Source: Bacteroidota bacterium (GTDB taxonomy: Bacteria > Bacteroidota > Bacteroidia > Flavobacteriales_F > PHOS-HE28). From it: a DNA stretch of 39,766 nt. The stretch covers positions 1-39,766 of the forward strand of contig JAFEAI010000054.1 in NCBI GenBank assembly GCA_018266475.1, in the 5' to 3' direction. Below are positions 7,184 through 16,445 of the stretch, one piece after another. The translations under genes were made by a program, and so were the position numbers. The notes under the pieces were generated by a model. The model had not been told where the DNA came from, did not search any database, and saw nothing but the letters and a program-made list of their open reading frames with translations. Positions within the stretch are counted from its first letter, which is position 1, and each line of letters starts with the position of its first letter.

Positions 7184-8665
7184 TCAACTGTCAGAGAATC
7201 GCCCCACACGCGGGGTCAGCTTCACATGCACCAATTGGTAGGGCCTGCGGGGAAGATTGAAATAGAACGTATCCAAGGGCGCGGGAACATCCCATTGCCA
7301 CGGAAGATAAAGGAAAGCCCCGGGATCGTTCAGTCCGGGTTCCTTGCCAACCGGGCCGTCATAAATAAAGATGGTGCGGGCAGTATCCGCCATGCACCGG
7401 CTCAGCATCAAGGCATCAATGCTCGTTGCCCATCCAGAGAACTCCAGGTCTGTCCCCTTCATATCCGCTTTGGAAACAAGGATTTTGGAAGCACGTGCTC
7501 CTTCCTTCCCGAAAATATGGGTTAACACAGCCAATCGTTTGCCATAATACCGGGAATGCATCCCGATGTTGATGAACGCTTGCACCATGATCAATGCGGC
7601 CAATATCGTGAAGGCATGCTTCCACCGGTGTTCGGTGCATAATGCGGCAAAGGGTAGTGCCAGCATGAAAACGCCGGGCATGAAGGACTTTTCCATCATC
7701 GCCTCGCCGCTGCCGTCCGGAAAGGTAAGTATCGTGATGCCCCAGAACACCGCAGCCGATGACAGCGTAAGCAGCAGTATATACCAAGGCCGCAGGAATA
7801 CTAACAGGGCTATCAGGATCACCACCACTGCCACGTATTCGTTCTTCAAGTATTGTTTGATGAACCAAATAGGGAACAAGTCCCAGAACCGCTGCAGGTT
7901 GGCGGAACTGTGCAGCAGGGTGTCGTACTGCTGGCTATCATACGAACTTTCCGGCAGGGACAACATGCGCACGGCAAAATAGACTGCACACAGCACCAAG
8001 ATCCCGAGGCCATCGGCGATCTTTATTTTGCCGCTGAAAAGGGCGAATAGCGTTACAAAGCCCACGGTAAAAAGTGCATTGGGATGCGTAAAGAGGCACC
8101 AAAGCACAATGAGGGCCACTAACGCGTGGCGCCAGGCAGATCGCGCCCCGGCCCATAACCATGTCAGGGAGGCGTACAGCAACCCCGAAAGTGCAAGGAG
8201 CAGGTGTGTTTCAGTGGTGGCATGGCAGAAGGAATCCCCGACGCCCACTACAAGGGAAAGCATGATGGCCAATGCGGCCTGCGGCGACCCGAACACCTGC
8301 CGGCTAAGCACGATGCAGAGCCCGTACGTTCCGGCAAGCCCCGAGGAATAAAGCAGCAACAAGGCTTTCATCGGCAGGTGCAACAGTATCCCGGCCACAA
8401 CGGGCACTTGGGTAATAAACATGCCGTAACGGGCTTCTTGGAAAAAGAAGCCGCGCCCTTGTATCGAATTGAACAACTGGTAGCTGCAGTCTGAATTGAG
8501 GATCCGTTCAGGCGCCAGCACCACGGCCATTGCCCAATAGACCAAAAATCCCCAATAGGCCAGCGGCACCCGGCCGATCCATGTTCCAGGCCATCCTGCC
8601 CGTCCGCCATTGCCGGCACCGAGCAGGCTCGCCCAATGGCGGTGAACGGCGGTAGGGGAGGCCAT
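7184..8665 (-). CDS. Polytopic membrane protein, possibly GT-C-like
   Basis: The 493-residue protein has a first hydrophobic segment at about 34-52, then the loop ILNSDCSYQLFNSIQG with Asp59, and about nine further membrane segments to roughly residue 390, ending in a soluble tail. An acidic residue in the first loop and the overall topology recall GT-C enzymes, but no decisive motif is visible and it could be another membrane family. It starts 50 bases after the accC stop and ends 51 bases before the start of the 596-residue gene, so it may be co-transcribed with both. Confidence 0.5.
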   Translation of the reverse strand: MASPTAVHRHWASLLGAGNGGRAGWPGTWIGRVPLAYWGFLVYWAMAVVLAPERILNSDCSYQLFNSIQGRGFFFQEARYGMFITQVPVVAGILLHLPMKALLLLYSSGLAGTYGLCIVLSRQVFGSPQAALAIMLSLVVGVGDSFCHATTETHLLLALSGLLYASLTWLWAGARSAWRHALVALIVLWCLFTHPNALFTVGFVTLFALFSGKIKIADGLGILVLCAVYFAVRMLSLPESSYDSQQYDTLLHSSANLQRFWDLFPIWFIKQYLKNEYVAVVVILIALLVFLRPWYILLLTLSSAAVFWGITILTFPDGSGEAMMEKSFMPGVFMLALPFAALCTEHRWKHAFTILAALIMVQAFINIGMHSRYYGKRLAVLTHIFGKEGARASKILVSKADMKGTDLEFSGWATSIDALMLSRCMADTARTIFIYDGPVGKEPGLNDPGAFLYLPWQWDVPAPLDTFYFNLPRRPYQLVHVKLTPRVGRFSDS

Positions 8666-8715
8666 TTGTGGTTCACGCCAACGCCGGATCTTGCTTCAGC
8701 TCGGCGCGGCCGCGC

Positions 8716-10059
8716 TCATGGTTTTACTAGCTCGAAGTTCTCCATGAACTTGGTGGTGAAGTTCCCCGAGCGGAACTTTTCGTCCTGCATCAGCTGCAGG
8801 TGCAGCGGAATGGTGGTGTGTACGCCCTCGATGACGTATTCGCTGAGGGCACGCTCCATTTTGGCCAGGGCCTCCTCGCGCGTTTGCGCGCTTACGATCA
8901 GCTTGCCGATCATGCTGTCGTAGTTCGGCGGAATGGTGTAGCCCGCGTAGGCATGGGTGTCGATGCGCACTCCGTGGCCGCCAGGGCTGTGGTAGCTGGT
9001 GATCTTGCCGGGGTTGGGGCGGAAGTCGTGGAAGGGGTCCTCGGCGTTGATCCGGCATTGGATGCTGTGCCGGGTGGGCTCGTAGTTCAGGCCGCTGATG
9101 GGGATGCCGGCGGCGATCTTGATCTGCTCGCGCACCAGGTCGAAGTCGATCACCTCCTCGGTGATGGTGTGCTCCACCTGGATCCGCGTGTTCATCTCCA
9201 TGAAGTAGAAGTTGCGATCCTTGTCCACCAGGAACTCCACGGTGCCCACGCCTTCATAGTTCACGCTGGCGGCGGCCTTTATGGCGGCCTCGCCCATCTT
9301 CTTGCGCAGCGCCTTGGTCATGAAGGGGCTGGGTGTTTCCTCCAGCAGCTTCTGGTGGCGGCGCTGGATGCTGCAGTCGCGCTCGCTCATGTGGCAGAAG
9401 GTGCCGTACTGGTCGCCGGCGATCTGGATCTCGATGTGGCGCGGCTCCTGGATGTACTTCTCCATGTACATGCCCGGGTTGCCGAAGGCGGCCCCGGCCT
9501 CCTGGCTGGCGGTTTCAAAGGCATGGTCGAACTCTTCCTCCTTCCACACCAAGCGCATGCCTTTTCCGCCGCCGCCGGCAGTGGCCTTCAGGATCACCGG
9601 GTAGCCGATGCGCTTGGCCTCCGCCTTGGCCAGGGCATTGTCCTCCACCAAGCCCTCGGTGCCGGGCACGCAGGGCACGCCGGCGGCAAGCATGGTCTTC
9701 TTGGCGCTGGCCTTGTCGCCCATGGCCTCTATCTGCTCGGGCAGTGCGCCGATGAACTTGATGTTGTGCTCCTGGCAGATGCGGCTGAACTTGGCGTTCT
9801 CGCTCAGGAAGCCGTAGCCCGGATGGATGGCGTCCGCGTTGGTGATCTCCGCGGCGGCGATGATCCGGCTCATGTTCAGGTAGCTGTCCTTGCTGGCCGG
9901 GGGGCCTATGCACACGGCCTCGTCGGCAAAGCGTACCGGCAGGCTGTCGCGGTCGGCGGTGCTGTATACCGCCACCGTCTTTATGCCCATTTCGCGGGCG
10001 GTGCGGATCACGCGAAGGGCGATTTCGCCGCGATTGGCTATGAGGATCTTCTTGAACAT
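8716..10059 (-). CDS. accC: Acetyl-CoA carboxylase, biotin carboxylase subunit
   Basis: It uses ATP and bicarbonate to carboxylate the biotin on AccB, the first half of malonyl-CoA synthesis. The 447-residue cytosolic protein has the ATP-grasp glycine loop [15 protein letters not shown] (158-172), the bicarbonate and catalytic region [16 protein letters not shown], and [15 protein letters not shown] near the active site. Start and length match the family. It follows accB after an 82-base gap that holds a hairpin repeat. Confidence 0.98.
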   Translation of the reverse strand: MFKKILIANRGEIALRVIRTAREMGIKTVAVYSTADRDSLPVRFADEAVCIGPPASKDSYLNMSRIIAAAEITNADAIHPGYGFLSENAKFSRICQEHNIKFIGALPEQIEAMGDKASAKKTMLAAGVPCVPGTEGLVEDNALAKAEAKRIGYPVILKATAGGGGKGMRLVWKEEEFDHAFETASQEAGAAFGNPGMYMEKYIQEPRHIEIQIAGDQYGTFCHMSERDCSIQRRHQKLLEETPSPFMTKALRKKMGEAAIKAAASVNYEGVGTVEFLVDKDRNFYFMEMNTRIQVEHTITEEVIDFDLVREQIKIAAGIPISGLNYEPTRHSIQCRINAEDPFHDFRPNPGKITSYHSPGGHGVRIDTHAYAGYTIPPNYDSMIGKLIVSAQTREEALAKMERALSEYVIEGVHTTIPLHLQLMQDEKFRSGNFTTKFMENFELVKP

Positions 10060-10075
10060 GCTCGCTCAGTAATTT

Positions 10076-10132
10076 ACCGCAAAGACGCCAAGGGCGCAAA
10101 GCCTGAACGAGCTGCTTGGCGTGCTTTGCGGT
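10076..10132. repeat. Intergenic inverted repeat between accB and accC
   Basis: The left arm ACCGCAAAGACGCCAAG (10076-10092) pairs with CTTGGCGTGCTTTGCGGT (10115-10132) with a single bulged base, around a 22-base loop. It would form a stable stem in the accB-accC message. It could set the AccB:AccC ratio by partial termination or RNA processing, or be a dispersed repeat. There is no U-tract after the stem. Confidence 0.7.
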
Positions 10133-10141
10133 GGAATGCAA

Positions 10142-10639
10142 TTAGGCTGGATCCACCAGGAACAGCGGCTGGTCGTACTCCACCGGCTTGGCGTCGTCCA
10201 CCAGCACCTTCACGATCTTGCCGCTTACCTCGCTCTCGATCTCGTTGAAGAGCTTCATGGCCTCGATGATGCAGAGGGTCTTGCCCGGCTTGATCGCGTC
10301 GCCCACGTTCACGAACAGGGGCTTGCCGGGGCCGGCCGAGCGGTAGAAGGTGCCGATCATGGGCGCCTTCACGGTGATGTACTTGGCCTCGGCCGCAGGG
10401 GCTGGCGCGGGGGCGGCGGCTGCGGGCAGCGGTGCCGCAGGCGCGGGTGCCGGGGCGGCGGCGGGCTGCGGTGCCGGCGCGTATTGCGGAGGAGCCGCCA
10501 CATAGTGTACCGCCGGTTCCTTGCTGGCGGTCTTTATGGTGAGCTTGAAGTCCTTCTGCTCGATCTCCACTTCGCTTACGCCGCTCTTGGCGACGAATTT
10601 GATCAGGTCCTGGATCTGGGTGATGTTCATGGGTTCCAT
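10142..10639 (-). CDS. accB: Acetyl-CoA carboxylase, biotin carboxyl carrier protein
   Basis: It carries the covalently bound biotin that shuttles carboxyl between AccC and the carboxyltransferase. The 165-residue protein has an N-terminal domain (1-40), an Ala/Pro-rich linker (about 49-83) and the biotinyl domain with the motif EAMKL, Lys129 being the biotinylation site. The family motif is usually EAMKLMNEIE; here it is EAMKLFNEIE. Either the ATG at 10639 or the in-frame ATG at 10630 could be used. Confidence 0.97.
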   Translation of the reverse strand: MEPMNITQIQDLIKFVAKSGVSEVEIEQKDFKLTIKTASKEPAVHYVAAPPQYAPAPQPAAAPAPAPAAPLPAAAAPAPAPAAEAKYITVKAPMIGTFYRSAGPGKPLFVNVGDAIKPGKTLCIIEAMKLFNEIESEVSGKIVKVLVDDAKPVEYDQPLFLVDPA

Positions 10640-10685
10640 GGAATTGGTGCCCGCAAGGGAGGGCCAAGGTAGAAAAGTCGGCGGT

Positions 10686-11678
10686 TCAGGAGCCGTAGGC
10701 CCACTTCACCAGCACGGCGCCCCAGGTGAAGCCCCCGCCAAAGGCGGATAAAATGAGGTTGTCGCCCTTTTTCAGGCGGTTTTCCCACTCCCACAGGCAA
10801 ATGGGGATGGTGCCCGAGGTGGTGTTGCCGTACTTGTGGATGTTGAGCATCACCTTGCTTTCGTCAAGGCCCATGCGGTGGGCGGTGGCGTCTATGATGC
10901 GCTTGTTGGCCTGGTGCGGCACCAGCCAGGCCACGTCCTCGGCGCGCAGCCCGTTCTTTTCCATGATCTCGGCGCTTACGCCGGCCATGTTGGTGACGGC
11001 GAACTTGAACACGGCCTTGCCTTCCTGGTACACGAAGTGCTCGCGGGCCTCCACGGTCTGTATGCTGGCCGGGCGCATGCTGCCGCCGGCCTTTTGGTGC
11101 AGGTATTGGCAGCCGCTGCCGTCGCTGCGCAGGATGCTGTCCACCACGCCCAGGCCCTCGCCATTGGGCTCCAGCAGCACGGCACCGCCCCCGTCGCCGA
11201 AGATGATGCAGGTGGCGCGGTCCGTGTAGTCGATGATGCTGGACATCTTGTCGGCGCCCACCACCACCACCTTGCGGCATTTGCCGGTTTCAATGAACTG
11301 TGCGCCGGTGGTAAGCCCGTAGAGGAAGCCCGAGCAGGCGGCGTTGATGTCGAAGCCCCAGGCGTTGCGGGCGCCCACCTTGTCGCAGATGATGTTGGCC
11401 GTGGCCGGGAACTGCATGTCCGGGGTTACCGTGCAGCAGATCAGCAGGTCGATCTCCAGGGGGGAGATGCCCCGCTTGGCGCACAGGCCCTTCACGGCCT
11501 CCGCGGCCATCACGCTCACGCCTTGGTCCTTGCCCTTGAGGATGCGCCGTTCCTTGATGCCGGTGCGCTCGGTGATCCAGGCGTCGTTGGTGTCCACCAT
11601 GGTCTCCAGGACGGCGTTGCTGAGCACGAACTCCGGCAGGTGGGCGTGTACGGCGGTGATGGCGGCGGTGGTCTTCAT
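10686..11678 (-). CDS. fabH: 3-oxoacyl-[acyl-carrier-protein] synthase III
   Basis: It condenses acetyl-CoA with malonyl-ACP to start fatty-acid synthesis. The 330-residue protein shows the full catalytic triad: Cys115 (NAACSGFLYG), His255 (WLVPHQANKR) and Asn285 (HKYGNTTSGT). I chose the ATG at 11678 because it begins the conserved first strand; the open frame to 11738 overlaps the plsX end and adds only low-complexity residues. Confidence 0.97.
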   Translation of the reverse strand: MKTTAAITAVHAHLPEFVLSNAVLETMVDTNDAWITERTGIKERRILKGKDQGVSVMAAEAVKGLCAKRGISPLEIDLLICCTVTPDMQFPATANIICDKVGARNAWGFDINAACSGFLYGLTTGAQFIETGKCRKVVVVGADKMSSIIDYTDRATCIIFGDGGGAVLLEPNGEGLGVVDSILRSDGSGCQYLHQKAGGSMRPASIQTVEAREHFVYQEGKAVFKFAVTNMAGVSAEIMEKNGLRAEDVAWLVPHQANKRIIDATAHRMGLDESKVMLNIHKYGNTTSGTIPICLWEWENRLKKGDNLILSAFGGGFTWGAVLVKWAYGS

Positions 11679-11721
11679 GGGCGGCGGGGTGCCCGGTGGC
11701 CGCCGGGCGCGGCTTACTTCT

Positions 11722-12690
11722 TCAGGCAGGCTGTTCAAAGGCTTCCTGGATGCGCCTGTGCAGTTGGCTTTCCACCACTTTGCGGGTGAGCAGCAGCATG
11801 TTCTTCACGGTGTTCTCGTTGCTGATGCCGTGGCCGATCATCACGGTGCCCTCCACGCCCAGCACGGGCGTGCCGCCGTAGTTCTGGTAGTCGAAGCGCT
11901 CCAGGAAGGGGTCGTTGCCGCCGCGTTGTTTCACCAGGTCGTGGAAGGCCTCCAGGGCCTTGAGCACCACGTTGCCGGTGAACCCGTCGCAGACCACCAC
12001 GTCGGCCTTGTCCATGAACAGGTCGCGCCCCTCCACGTTGCCGATGAAGTTGAAGCGGTCGGTGCCCTTCATCAGGGCGTGGGCGGCCAGGGTAAGGGCG
12101 TTGCCCTTTTTTTCCTCCTCGCCGATGCTCAGCAGGCCCACCTTGGGGGTGGGGATCCGGTACACGTGCTTGGCATAGAGCGAGCCCAGCAGGCCGAACT
12201 GGAAGAGCATTTCGGGCTTGCAGTCGGCGTTGGAGCCCACGTCCACCATCAGCCCGAAGCGGCCGTCGGCCTTGGGCAGTATGCTGGTGATGCACGGGCG
12301 CATCACGCCGGGCATGGGCTTTAGCACCATTACGCTGCCCACCAGCATGGCACCGGTGTTGCCGGTGCTGGCAAAGGCGTCCAGCTTGCCGGCCTTCAGC
12401 AGCTGGAAACCGATGGAGATGCTGCTTTCGGGCTTGGCCACCAGCGCCTTGCTGGCGTGGTCGCCCATGGTGATGTCGTCCCGGCTGGCCACGATGTCGA
12501 AGCGGCTTGCATCGGCCCCTTCGGCATGCAGGCGGCCGCGGATGGCCTCCTCATTGCCGATCAGCACTATGCGCACCGCTTCGGGCAGCTCTTTTGCCGC
12601 CAGTATGGACGCGCGCACCGGCACCGAGGGGCCGTGGTCGCTGCCCATGATGTCCAGGCCGATCCGCATACCTTGTTGCGGGGTGGTCAC
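11722..12690 (-). CDS. plsX: Phosphate acyltransferase PlsX
   Basis: It converts acyl-ACP to acyl-phosphate for PlsY-dependent phospholipid synthesis at the membrane. The 322-residue protein has the N-terminal IGLDIMGSDHGP (10-21, usually DAMGGDxxP), ASTGNTGAML (about 108-117), VDVGSNADCKPEMLFQFG (about 149-166) and CDGFTGNVVLKALEA. The start may be the ATG at 12690 or the one at 12669. It sits in the classical rpmF-plsX-fabH block. Confidence 0.96.
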   Translation of the reverse strand: MTTPQQGMRIGLDIMGSDHGPSVPVRASILAAKELPEAVRIVLIGNEEAIRGRLHAEGADASRFDIVASRDDITMGDHASKALVAKPESSISIGFQLLKAGKLDAFASTGNTGAMLVGSVMVLKPMPGVMRPCITSILPKADGRFGLMVDVGSNADCKPEMLFQFGLLGSLYAKHVYRIPTPKVGLLSIGEEEKKGNALTLAAHALMKGTDRFNFIGNVEGRDLFMDKADVVVCDGFTGNVVLKALEAFHDLVKQRGGNDPFLERFDYQNYGGTPVLGVEGTVMIGHGISNENTVKNMLLLTRKVVESQLHRRIQEAFEQPA

Positions 12691-12699
12691 GGCTGTGCC

Positions 12700-12891
12700 T
12701 TAGGCTTCGGAAGACTTGGTGCTCACCACCTTGCCGCGGTACATCAGGTCGTCGCCCACCTTGTAGGCGCGATGGCGCAGGTGTACTTCGCCCGTGGTGC
12801 TGCAAGTGCTCAGCGTGGCCGTGGCGGCACCTTGGTGGGTGCGGCGCTTGGCCGTGCGGGTCTTCGAAAATCGGCGTTTTGGATTTGGCAT
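12700..12891 (-). CDS. rpmF: Large ribosomal subunit protein bL32
   Basis: This 63-residue ribosomal protein shows the bL32 N-terminus MPNPKRRFSKTRTAKRRTH and a basic body; the second half CSTTGEVHLRHRAYKVGDD matches Bacteroidota L32. Only one of the zinc-type cysteines remains. It ends ten bases before plsX begins. Confidence 0.97.
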   Translation of the reverse strand: MPNPKRRFSKTRTAKRRTHQGAATATLSTCSTTGEVHLRHRAYKVGDDLMYRGKVVSTKSSEA

Positions 12892-12913
12892 CGTGTCAGG
12901 AATGAATGGCGCT

Positions 12914-13423
12914 TCAGGCGCCCTTTTTCTTCAGTTCGTTCAGTTTGGCCCAGCGGGGATCGGGTTCGTGCGGCACCAGCACTTGGTCCAGCGCTTGGGT
13001 CACCTCGGGGTCGCATTGCCCCTCGGGGTGTACATGGCGGATGGGCAGGTGCAGGCGGATGCACTCGTAGATGTAGTGGGTGAGGTTGATGGCGTGCGCG
13101 TCTGGGGCCAGGCTCACCAGCTCGTCCTCGTCGGTTTCCTCTTCGCCGGTAAGCTTGAAGATCTGCCGTTGGTCGCCCTTTACCGGCTGCTCCATGGGGG
13201 TGTTGCAGTGGTCGCACAGCATGCGCACGCGACCGTCCACATGGATCAGGGCCACCAGGAGGTTGTTGTTTTTCTCCAGGTCCACCCGCACATCGGCTTC
13301 GCCGCCCAGGAACTCCTCATCGCCGCAGGCGCTGAAAAAGGCATCGCCCAGCGCGAAGTGGAAGCGGTGCGCGCCGTCCTTCAGGCCGGTGAAGGCGATG
13401 GTATGTTCTGGCCGCGGTTCCAT
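12914..13423 (-). CDS. DUF177 (YceD-like) protein
   Basis: Proteins of this family are encoded next to rpmF in most bacteria and are linked to 23S rRNA accumulation. The 169-residue protein has the CxxC pair Cys70-Cys73 (MLCDHC), an acidic stretch EEETDEDE (94-101) and the C-terminal DPRWAKLNELKKK motif that is typical of the family. I chose the ATG at 13423 for its normal length and because homology begins there; a much longer open frame upstream is only pdxA read in another frame. Confidence 0.92.
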   Translation of the reverse strand: MEPRPEHTIAFTGLKDGAHRFHFALGDAFFSACGDEEFLGGEADVRVDLEKNNNLLVALIHVDGRVRMLCDHCNTPMEQPVKGDQRQIFKLTGEEETDEDELVSLAPDAHAINLTHYIYECIRLHLPIRHVHPEGQCDPEVTQALDQVLVPHEPDPRWAKLNELKKKGA

Positions 13424-13459
13424 GGGGGCAGGGGGAGGATCCTCCGAAAATGGACCGGC

Positions 13460-13467
13460 AAATGTAA
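13460..13467 (-). promoter_or_regulatory. Probable -7 promoter box of the DUF177-rpmF-plsX-fabH-accBC cluster
   Basis: The minus strand reads TACATTTG, an exact TAnnTTTG match, 36 bases before the DUF177 ATG, with TTG about 22 bases upstream as a candidate -33 element. It falls in the 98-base gap after pdxA. Confidence 0.55.
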
Positions 13468-13521
13468 TGCGTCCGGGCTTTGGCGGCGCAACTGCGTGCT
13501 GGGCGGGCTTTGGGTGCGGGG

Positions 13522-14625
13522 TCAGGCTTCCTTCCGCCCCTTTTTTTCCTTTTCGCGCTTTTGGGGCTGCAAGGGGTTGGCGGTCATGGCTTTCCAGCGT
13601 TCGCGGTGGTGCAGTACGTCGCAGGCTATCCACACGGCCTGCCGGAAGGATCCCTCGTCGGCCACGCCCTTGCCGGCGATGTCCAGGGCGGTGCCATGGT
13701 CGGGGCTGGTGCGCACCACGGGCAGCCCGGCGGTGAAGTTCACCCCGTGGCCGAAGCTGAGGGCCTTGAAGGGGGCCAGGCCCTGGTCGTGGTACATGGC
13801 CAGCACACCGTCGAAATGGGCGTAGGTGCCGTTGCCGAAGAAACCGTCGGCGGGGTAGGGGCCCAGGGCGGTGATCCCCTCGTCGTTCAATTTGCGCACG
13901 GCGGGCAGGATGCGCTCCTTGTCTTCGCTGCCCAAGGTGCCGCCGTCGCCGGCATGGGGGTTCAGGCCCAGTATGGCGAGCTTGGGCCCGTCTATGCCGA
14001 AGTCGCGTTCCAGGCTTTGGTGCAGCAGCCGGGCCTTGGCCAGGATGCGCTCGGTGGTGATGGCCTGGGCCACGTCCTTCAGGGGGATGTGGCCGGTCAC
14101 GGTGCCCACGCGCAGGTTTTCGCTCACCAGCAGCATCAGCACCTGGGTATCGCCCCCGGCCAGGTGGGCCAGGTATTCGGTGTGGCCGGGAAAGGCGAAG
14201 CCCGCCTGCTCCATGGCGTGCTTGTCGATGGGTGCGGTCACCAGCACGTCCACCTTGCCTGCGGCCAGGTCGGCGGCGGCGGCTTCCAGGCTTTTTATGG
14301 CGTAGCCGGCCAGCGTGCCCGATGCGGTGCCGGGCTCCAAGGGAACGTCCTCGTCCCACACGTGTACCACGTTGAACTTCCTGGGAATGGCCTCCTGGGC
14401 GGTCGCCACGCCGTTGATCTGCATTTGCTCGGCACCACCGATGGCCTTGCGGGCCAGGCTTACGGCCTTGGCGCCGCAGTAGAGCACCGGCGTGATGTCC
14501 TGCAGCATGCGGGGGTCCTCAAAGGTCTTCAGCACCACCTCCAGGCCAATGCCGTTGAGGTCGCCGCAACTGATTCCCACGCGCACGGGGCCTTCGCTCA
14601 TCGGTCGGTCTGGTTGTTGGTTCAC
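13522..14625 (-). CDS. pdxA: 4-hydroxythreonine-4-phosphate dehydrogenase
   Basis: It oxidises 4-phosphohydroxy-L-threonine in the DXP-dependent pathway to pyridoxal 5'-phosphate. The 367-residue protein has the metal and substrate residues of the family: PGHTEYLA (146-153), TGHIPL (177-182), GLNPHAGDGG (220-229) and MYHDQGLAPFK (277-287). The GTG at 14625 overlaps the aminopeptidase stop by four bases (GTGA); an in-frame ATG at 14601 would give 359 residues and also fits the conserved start. Confidence 0.95.
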   Translation of the reverse strand: MNQQPDRPMSEGPVRVGISCGDLNGIGLEVVLKTFEDPRMLQDITPVLYCGAKAVSLARKAIGGAEQMQINGVATAQEAIPRKFNVVHVWDEDVPLEPGTASGTLAGYAIKSLEAAAADLAAGKVDVLVTAPIDKHAMEQAGFAFPGHTEYLAHLAGGDTQVLMLLVSENLRVGTVTGHIPLKDVAQAITTERILAKARLLHQSLERDFGIDGPKLAILGLNPHAGDGGTLGSEDKERILPAVRKLNDEGITALGPYPADGFFGNGTYAHFDGVLAMYHDQGLAPFKALSFGHGVNFTAGLPVVRTSPDHGTALDIAGKGVADEGSFRQAVWIACDVLHHRERWKAMTANPLQPQKREKEKKGRKEA

Positions 14626-16055
14626 TGGGCCGCAGCGCGGCGCTTGAGGTAGTGGTAGAGCAGGCGCACGCCCACGCCGGTGCCGCCCTTGGGGCGGTAG
14701 TGGTCGCGCTTGTCCAGGAAGGCGGTGCCCGCAATGTCCAGGTGGATGAAGGGCCTGGTGGTGAACCGCTGCAGGAACTTGCCGGCGGTGATCTGCCCGG
14801 CCAGGGCCCCTCCGATGTTCTTCAGGTCGGCGATGTCGCTCTTGAGCTCTTCGCCGTATTCCTCCCAGAAGGGCATGGGCGCCAGGCGTTCGAAGCAGTG
14901 GTCGGCGGCTTGGTGCAGCCGGGTGAAGTGTGCTTCCGGTGCGGTGCCCATCACCACGGAGCCCTGGGTGCCTATGGCACGCGCGGCGGCCCCGGTGAGG
15001 GTGGCCACGGTGAAGATGGTTTCGGCGCCATGGCGTTCGGCGTAGCTCAGGGCATCGGCCAGGATCAGGCGGCCTTCGGCGTCGGAGTTCAGGTTTTCCA
15101 CGGTGAGGCCGCTGTGCATGCGCAGCACGTCACCAGGGGCGAAGGCCCGCCCGCCGGGGCGGTTGTCCGTGCAGGGGGCCAGGGCCACCACATGCACCGG
15201 CAGCTTGCGCTTGGCCGCAGCGGCAATGGCGCCGATCACGGCACCCGCGCCGGCCATGTCGCACTTCATGGCGTCCATGCTGTTGGGGGTGGGCTTCAGG
15301 CTGAGGCCCCCGGTGTCGTATACCACACCCTTGCCCACCAGCACCACGGGCTGCTTGTTCACCGCGCCCTTGGGCTTCCATTCCATTATGATGAACGCGG
15401 GCGGGTCGATGCTGCCCTGGTTCACCGCCAACAGCCCGCCCATGCGCTCGGCCTCGATCTGCTTCCTGCTCAGCACCTTCACGCCGAACCCATGGGATTT
15501 CCCGAGCTTTATGGCCTCCTCGCCCAATTGCACCGCGCTCAAGTGCGAAGCGGGCTCGTTCACCAGGTCGCGCACGGTGCAAACGGCCTGGCACAGGTCC
15601 GTCAGCTCTTCCAGGTCGGCGGCCTTTACTTCCGGGGCCACCAGTGCCAGCTTCCCCAGCGGGCGCGGCTGCGTACCGGTCTTGTGCCGGGTGAACGTGT
15701 AGGCGCCCAAGGCCGCGCCTTCCAGCAGTGCCAGGGTAGGGGCCGGGTTGTCCTGCAGGCTTACCACCTGGGCCTCCTCGCGCTTGGCGGCGGCCAGTTT
15801 CAGGGCCATTTCATTGCCGGCCCGCCGTGCTTTTTCCAGTTGTTGCGGCATTTCGCCCCCGCGTACCTGGTGTACCAGCACAAGGCGGCCGCTGATGTCG
15901 CACACGGCCACGGGCCGCTCTTCCTTCAGTTGCTCCAGGAGGTACTGGCGGTCGTTGCGCTCCAGGCCCAGCTCCCGCAGCCGGGCGGGGTCGGATAGCA
16001 ACACCAGCAGGTCCTTGGCGCCGGACGGGCGGTTGGTCTTGGTGATCTGTAGCAT
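14622..16055 (-). CDS. pepA: Leucyl aminopeptidase (M17)
   Basis: This is a cytosolic two-metal exopeptidase of family M17 that removes N-terminal residues from peptides. The 477-residue protein shows GKGVVYDTGGLSLKP (241-255) with the metal-binding Lys242 and Asp247, MKCDMAGAGAV (263-273), and the signature NSDAEGRL (323-330), where most members have NTDAEGRL. I chose the ATG at 16055; the longer frame to 16238 adds only repeat-derived residues. It overlaps pdxA by four bases, so the two are co-translated. Confidence 0.94.
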   Translation of the reverse strand: MLQITKTNRPSGAKDLLVLLSDPARLRELGLERNDRQYLLEQLKEERPVAVCDISGRLVLVHQVRGGEMPQQLEKARRAGNEMALKLAAAKREEAQVVSLQDNPAPTLALLEGAALGAYTFTRHKTGTQPRPLGKLALVAPEVKAADLEELTDLCQAVCTVRDLVNEPASHLSAVQLGEEAIKLGKSHGFGVKVLSRKQIEAERMGGLLAVNQGSIDPPAFIIMEWKPKGAVNKQPVVLVGKGVVYDTGGLSLKPTPNSMDAMKCDMAGAGAVIGAIAAAAKRKLPVHVVALAPCTDNRPGGRAFAPGDVLRMHSGLTVENLNSDAEGRLILADALSYAERHGAETIFTVATLTGAAARAIGTQGSVVMGTAPEAHFTRLHQAADHCFERLAPMPFWEEYGEELKSDIADLKNIGGALAGQITAGKFLQRFTTRPFIHLDIAGTAFLDKRDHYRPKGGTGVGVRLLYHYLKRRAAAQ

Positions 16056-16093
16056 GGCGGGGCTTCCGTGTTGAAGGGCGCTGAACGGGTGGC

Positions 16094-16101
16094 CGAAGAT
16101 A
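16094..16101 (-). promoter_or_regulatory. Possible -7 promoter box of pepA-pdxA
   Basis: The minus strand reads TATCTTCG, one base from TAnnTTTG, 39 bases before the aminopeptidase ATG. Confidence 0.35.
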
Positions 16102-16183
16102 GGTGCCTGTGCGGCAGGGTGCGGCACGGCGGGCAGGGCTATTGGGTATAACGCGCCCGCAGGGCGCGCCATCCAAAAGAATT

Positions 16184-16283
16184 CAAACCACGGATGGACC
16201 ACCGATGAACACGGATCATGGACCCACCTGCCAAGCAAACCAACCCTCCCTATCCGTGTGCATCCGTGTGGATCCGTGGTTCA
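16184..16283. repeat. Dispersed-type inverted repeat with ATCCGTG motifs
   Basis: The left arm (16184-16215) contains ACCACGGATGG and GAACACGGAT; the right arm (16252-16283) contains ATCCGTGTGCATCCGTG and GGATCCGTGGT. The two arms are imperfect reverse complements around a ~36-base spacer. Sequences built from ATCCGTG/CACGGAT words recur between genes in many bacterial genomes. It lies in the gene-free stretch 16056-16445, which otherwise holds only the next repeat. Confidence 0.7.
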
Positions 16284-16330
16284 AGACAGTGCGTGAATGC
16301 GCCGCCATGCGCATGGATAAGACCCGATAG

Positions 16331-16422
16331 CCCCCAATTCGCGCAATCGTCCTTCGCTCGTGCGCTTGTGCTCCCCAACGGATGGAGCGGGCACGAGCGG
16401 AGGCGCTCGCGCCAGAGAATGG
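16331..16422. repeat. ~92-bp dispersed repeat, copy A
   Basis: This is the first of three near-identical copies (A 16331-16422, B 17296-17388, C 34133-34224), all in the same orientation. Each begins with a C-run and AATTCGCGCAATCG, then CGCTCGTGC and, about 35 bases on, its exact complement GCACGAGCG, followed by GCTCGCGCCAGAGAA. The paired arms form a hairpin. Copy A lies just downstream of the PIN toxin gene. Confidence 0.85.
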
Positions 16423-16445
16423 CGGAAGCAACCGTTGCAAGCAAG

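Noticed and set aside
12914-14359. A 481-residue reading of the DUF177 gene
   Set aside because: Its upstream two-thirds is pdxA in another frame; the conserved DUF177 domain starts at 13423.
16056-16445. Short frames in the gap after the aminopeptidase
   Set aside because: They only read the inverted repeat and the ~92-bp repeat.
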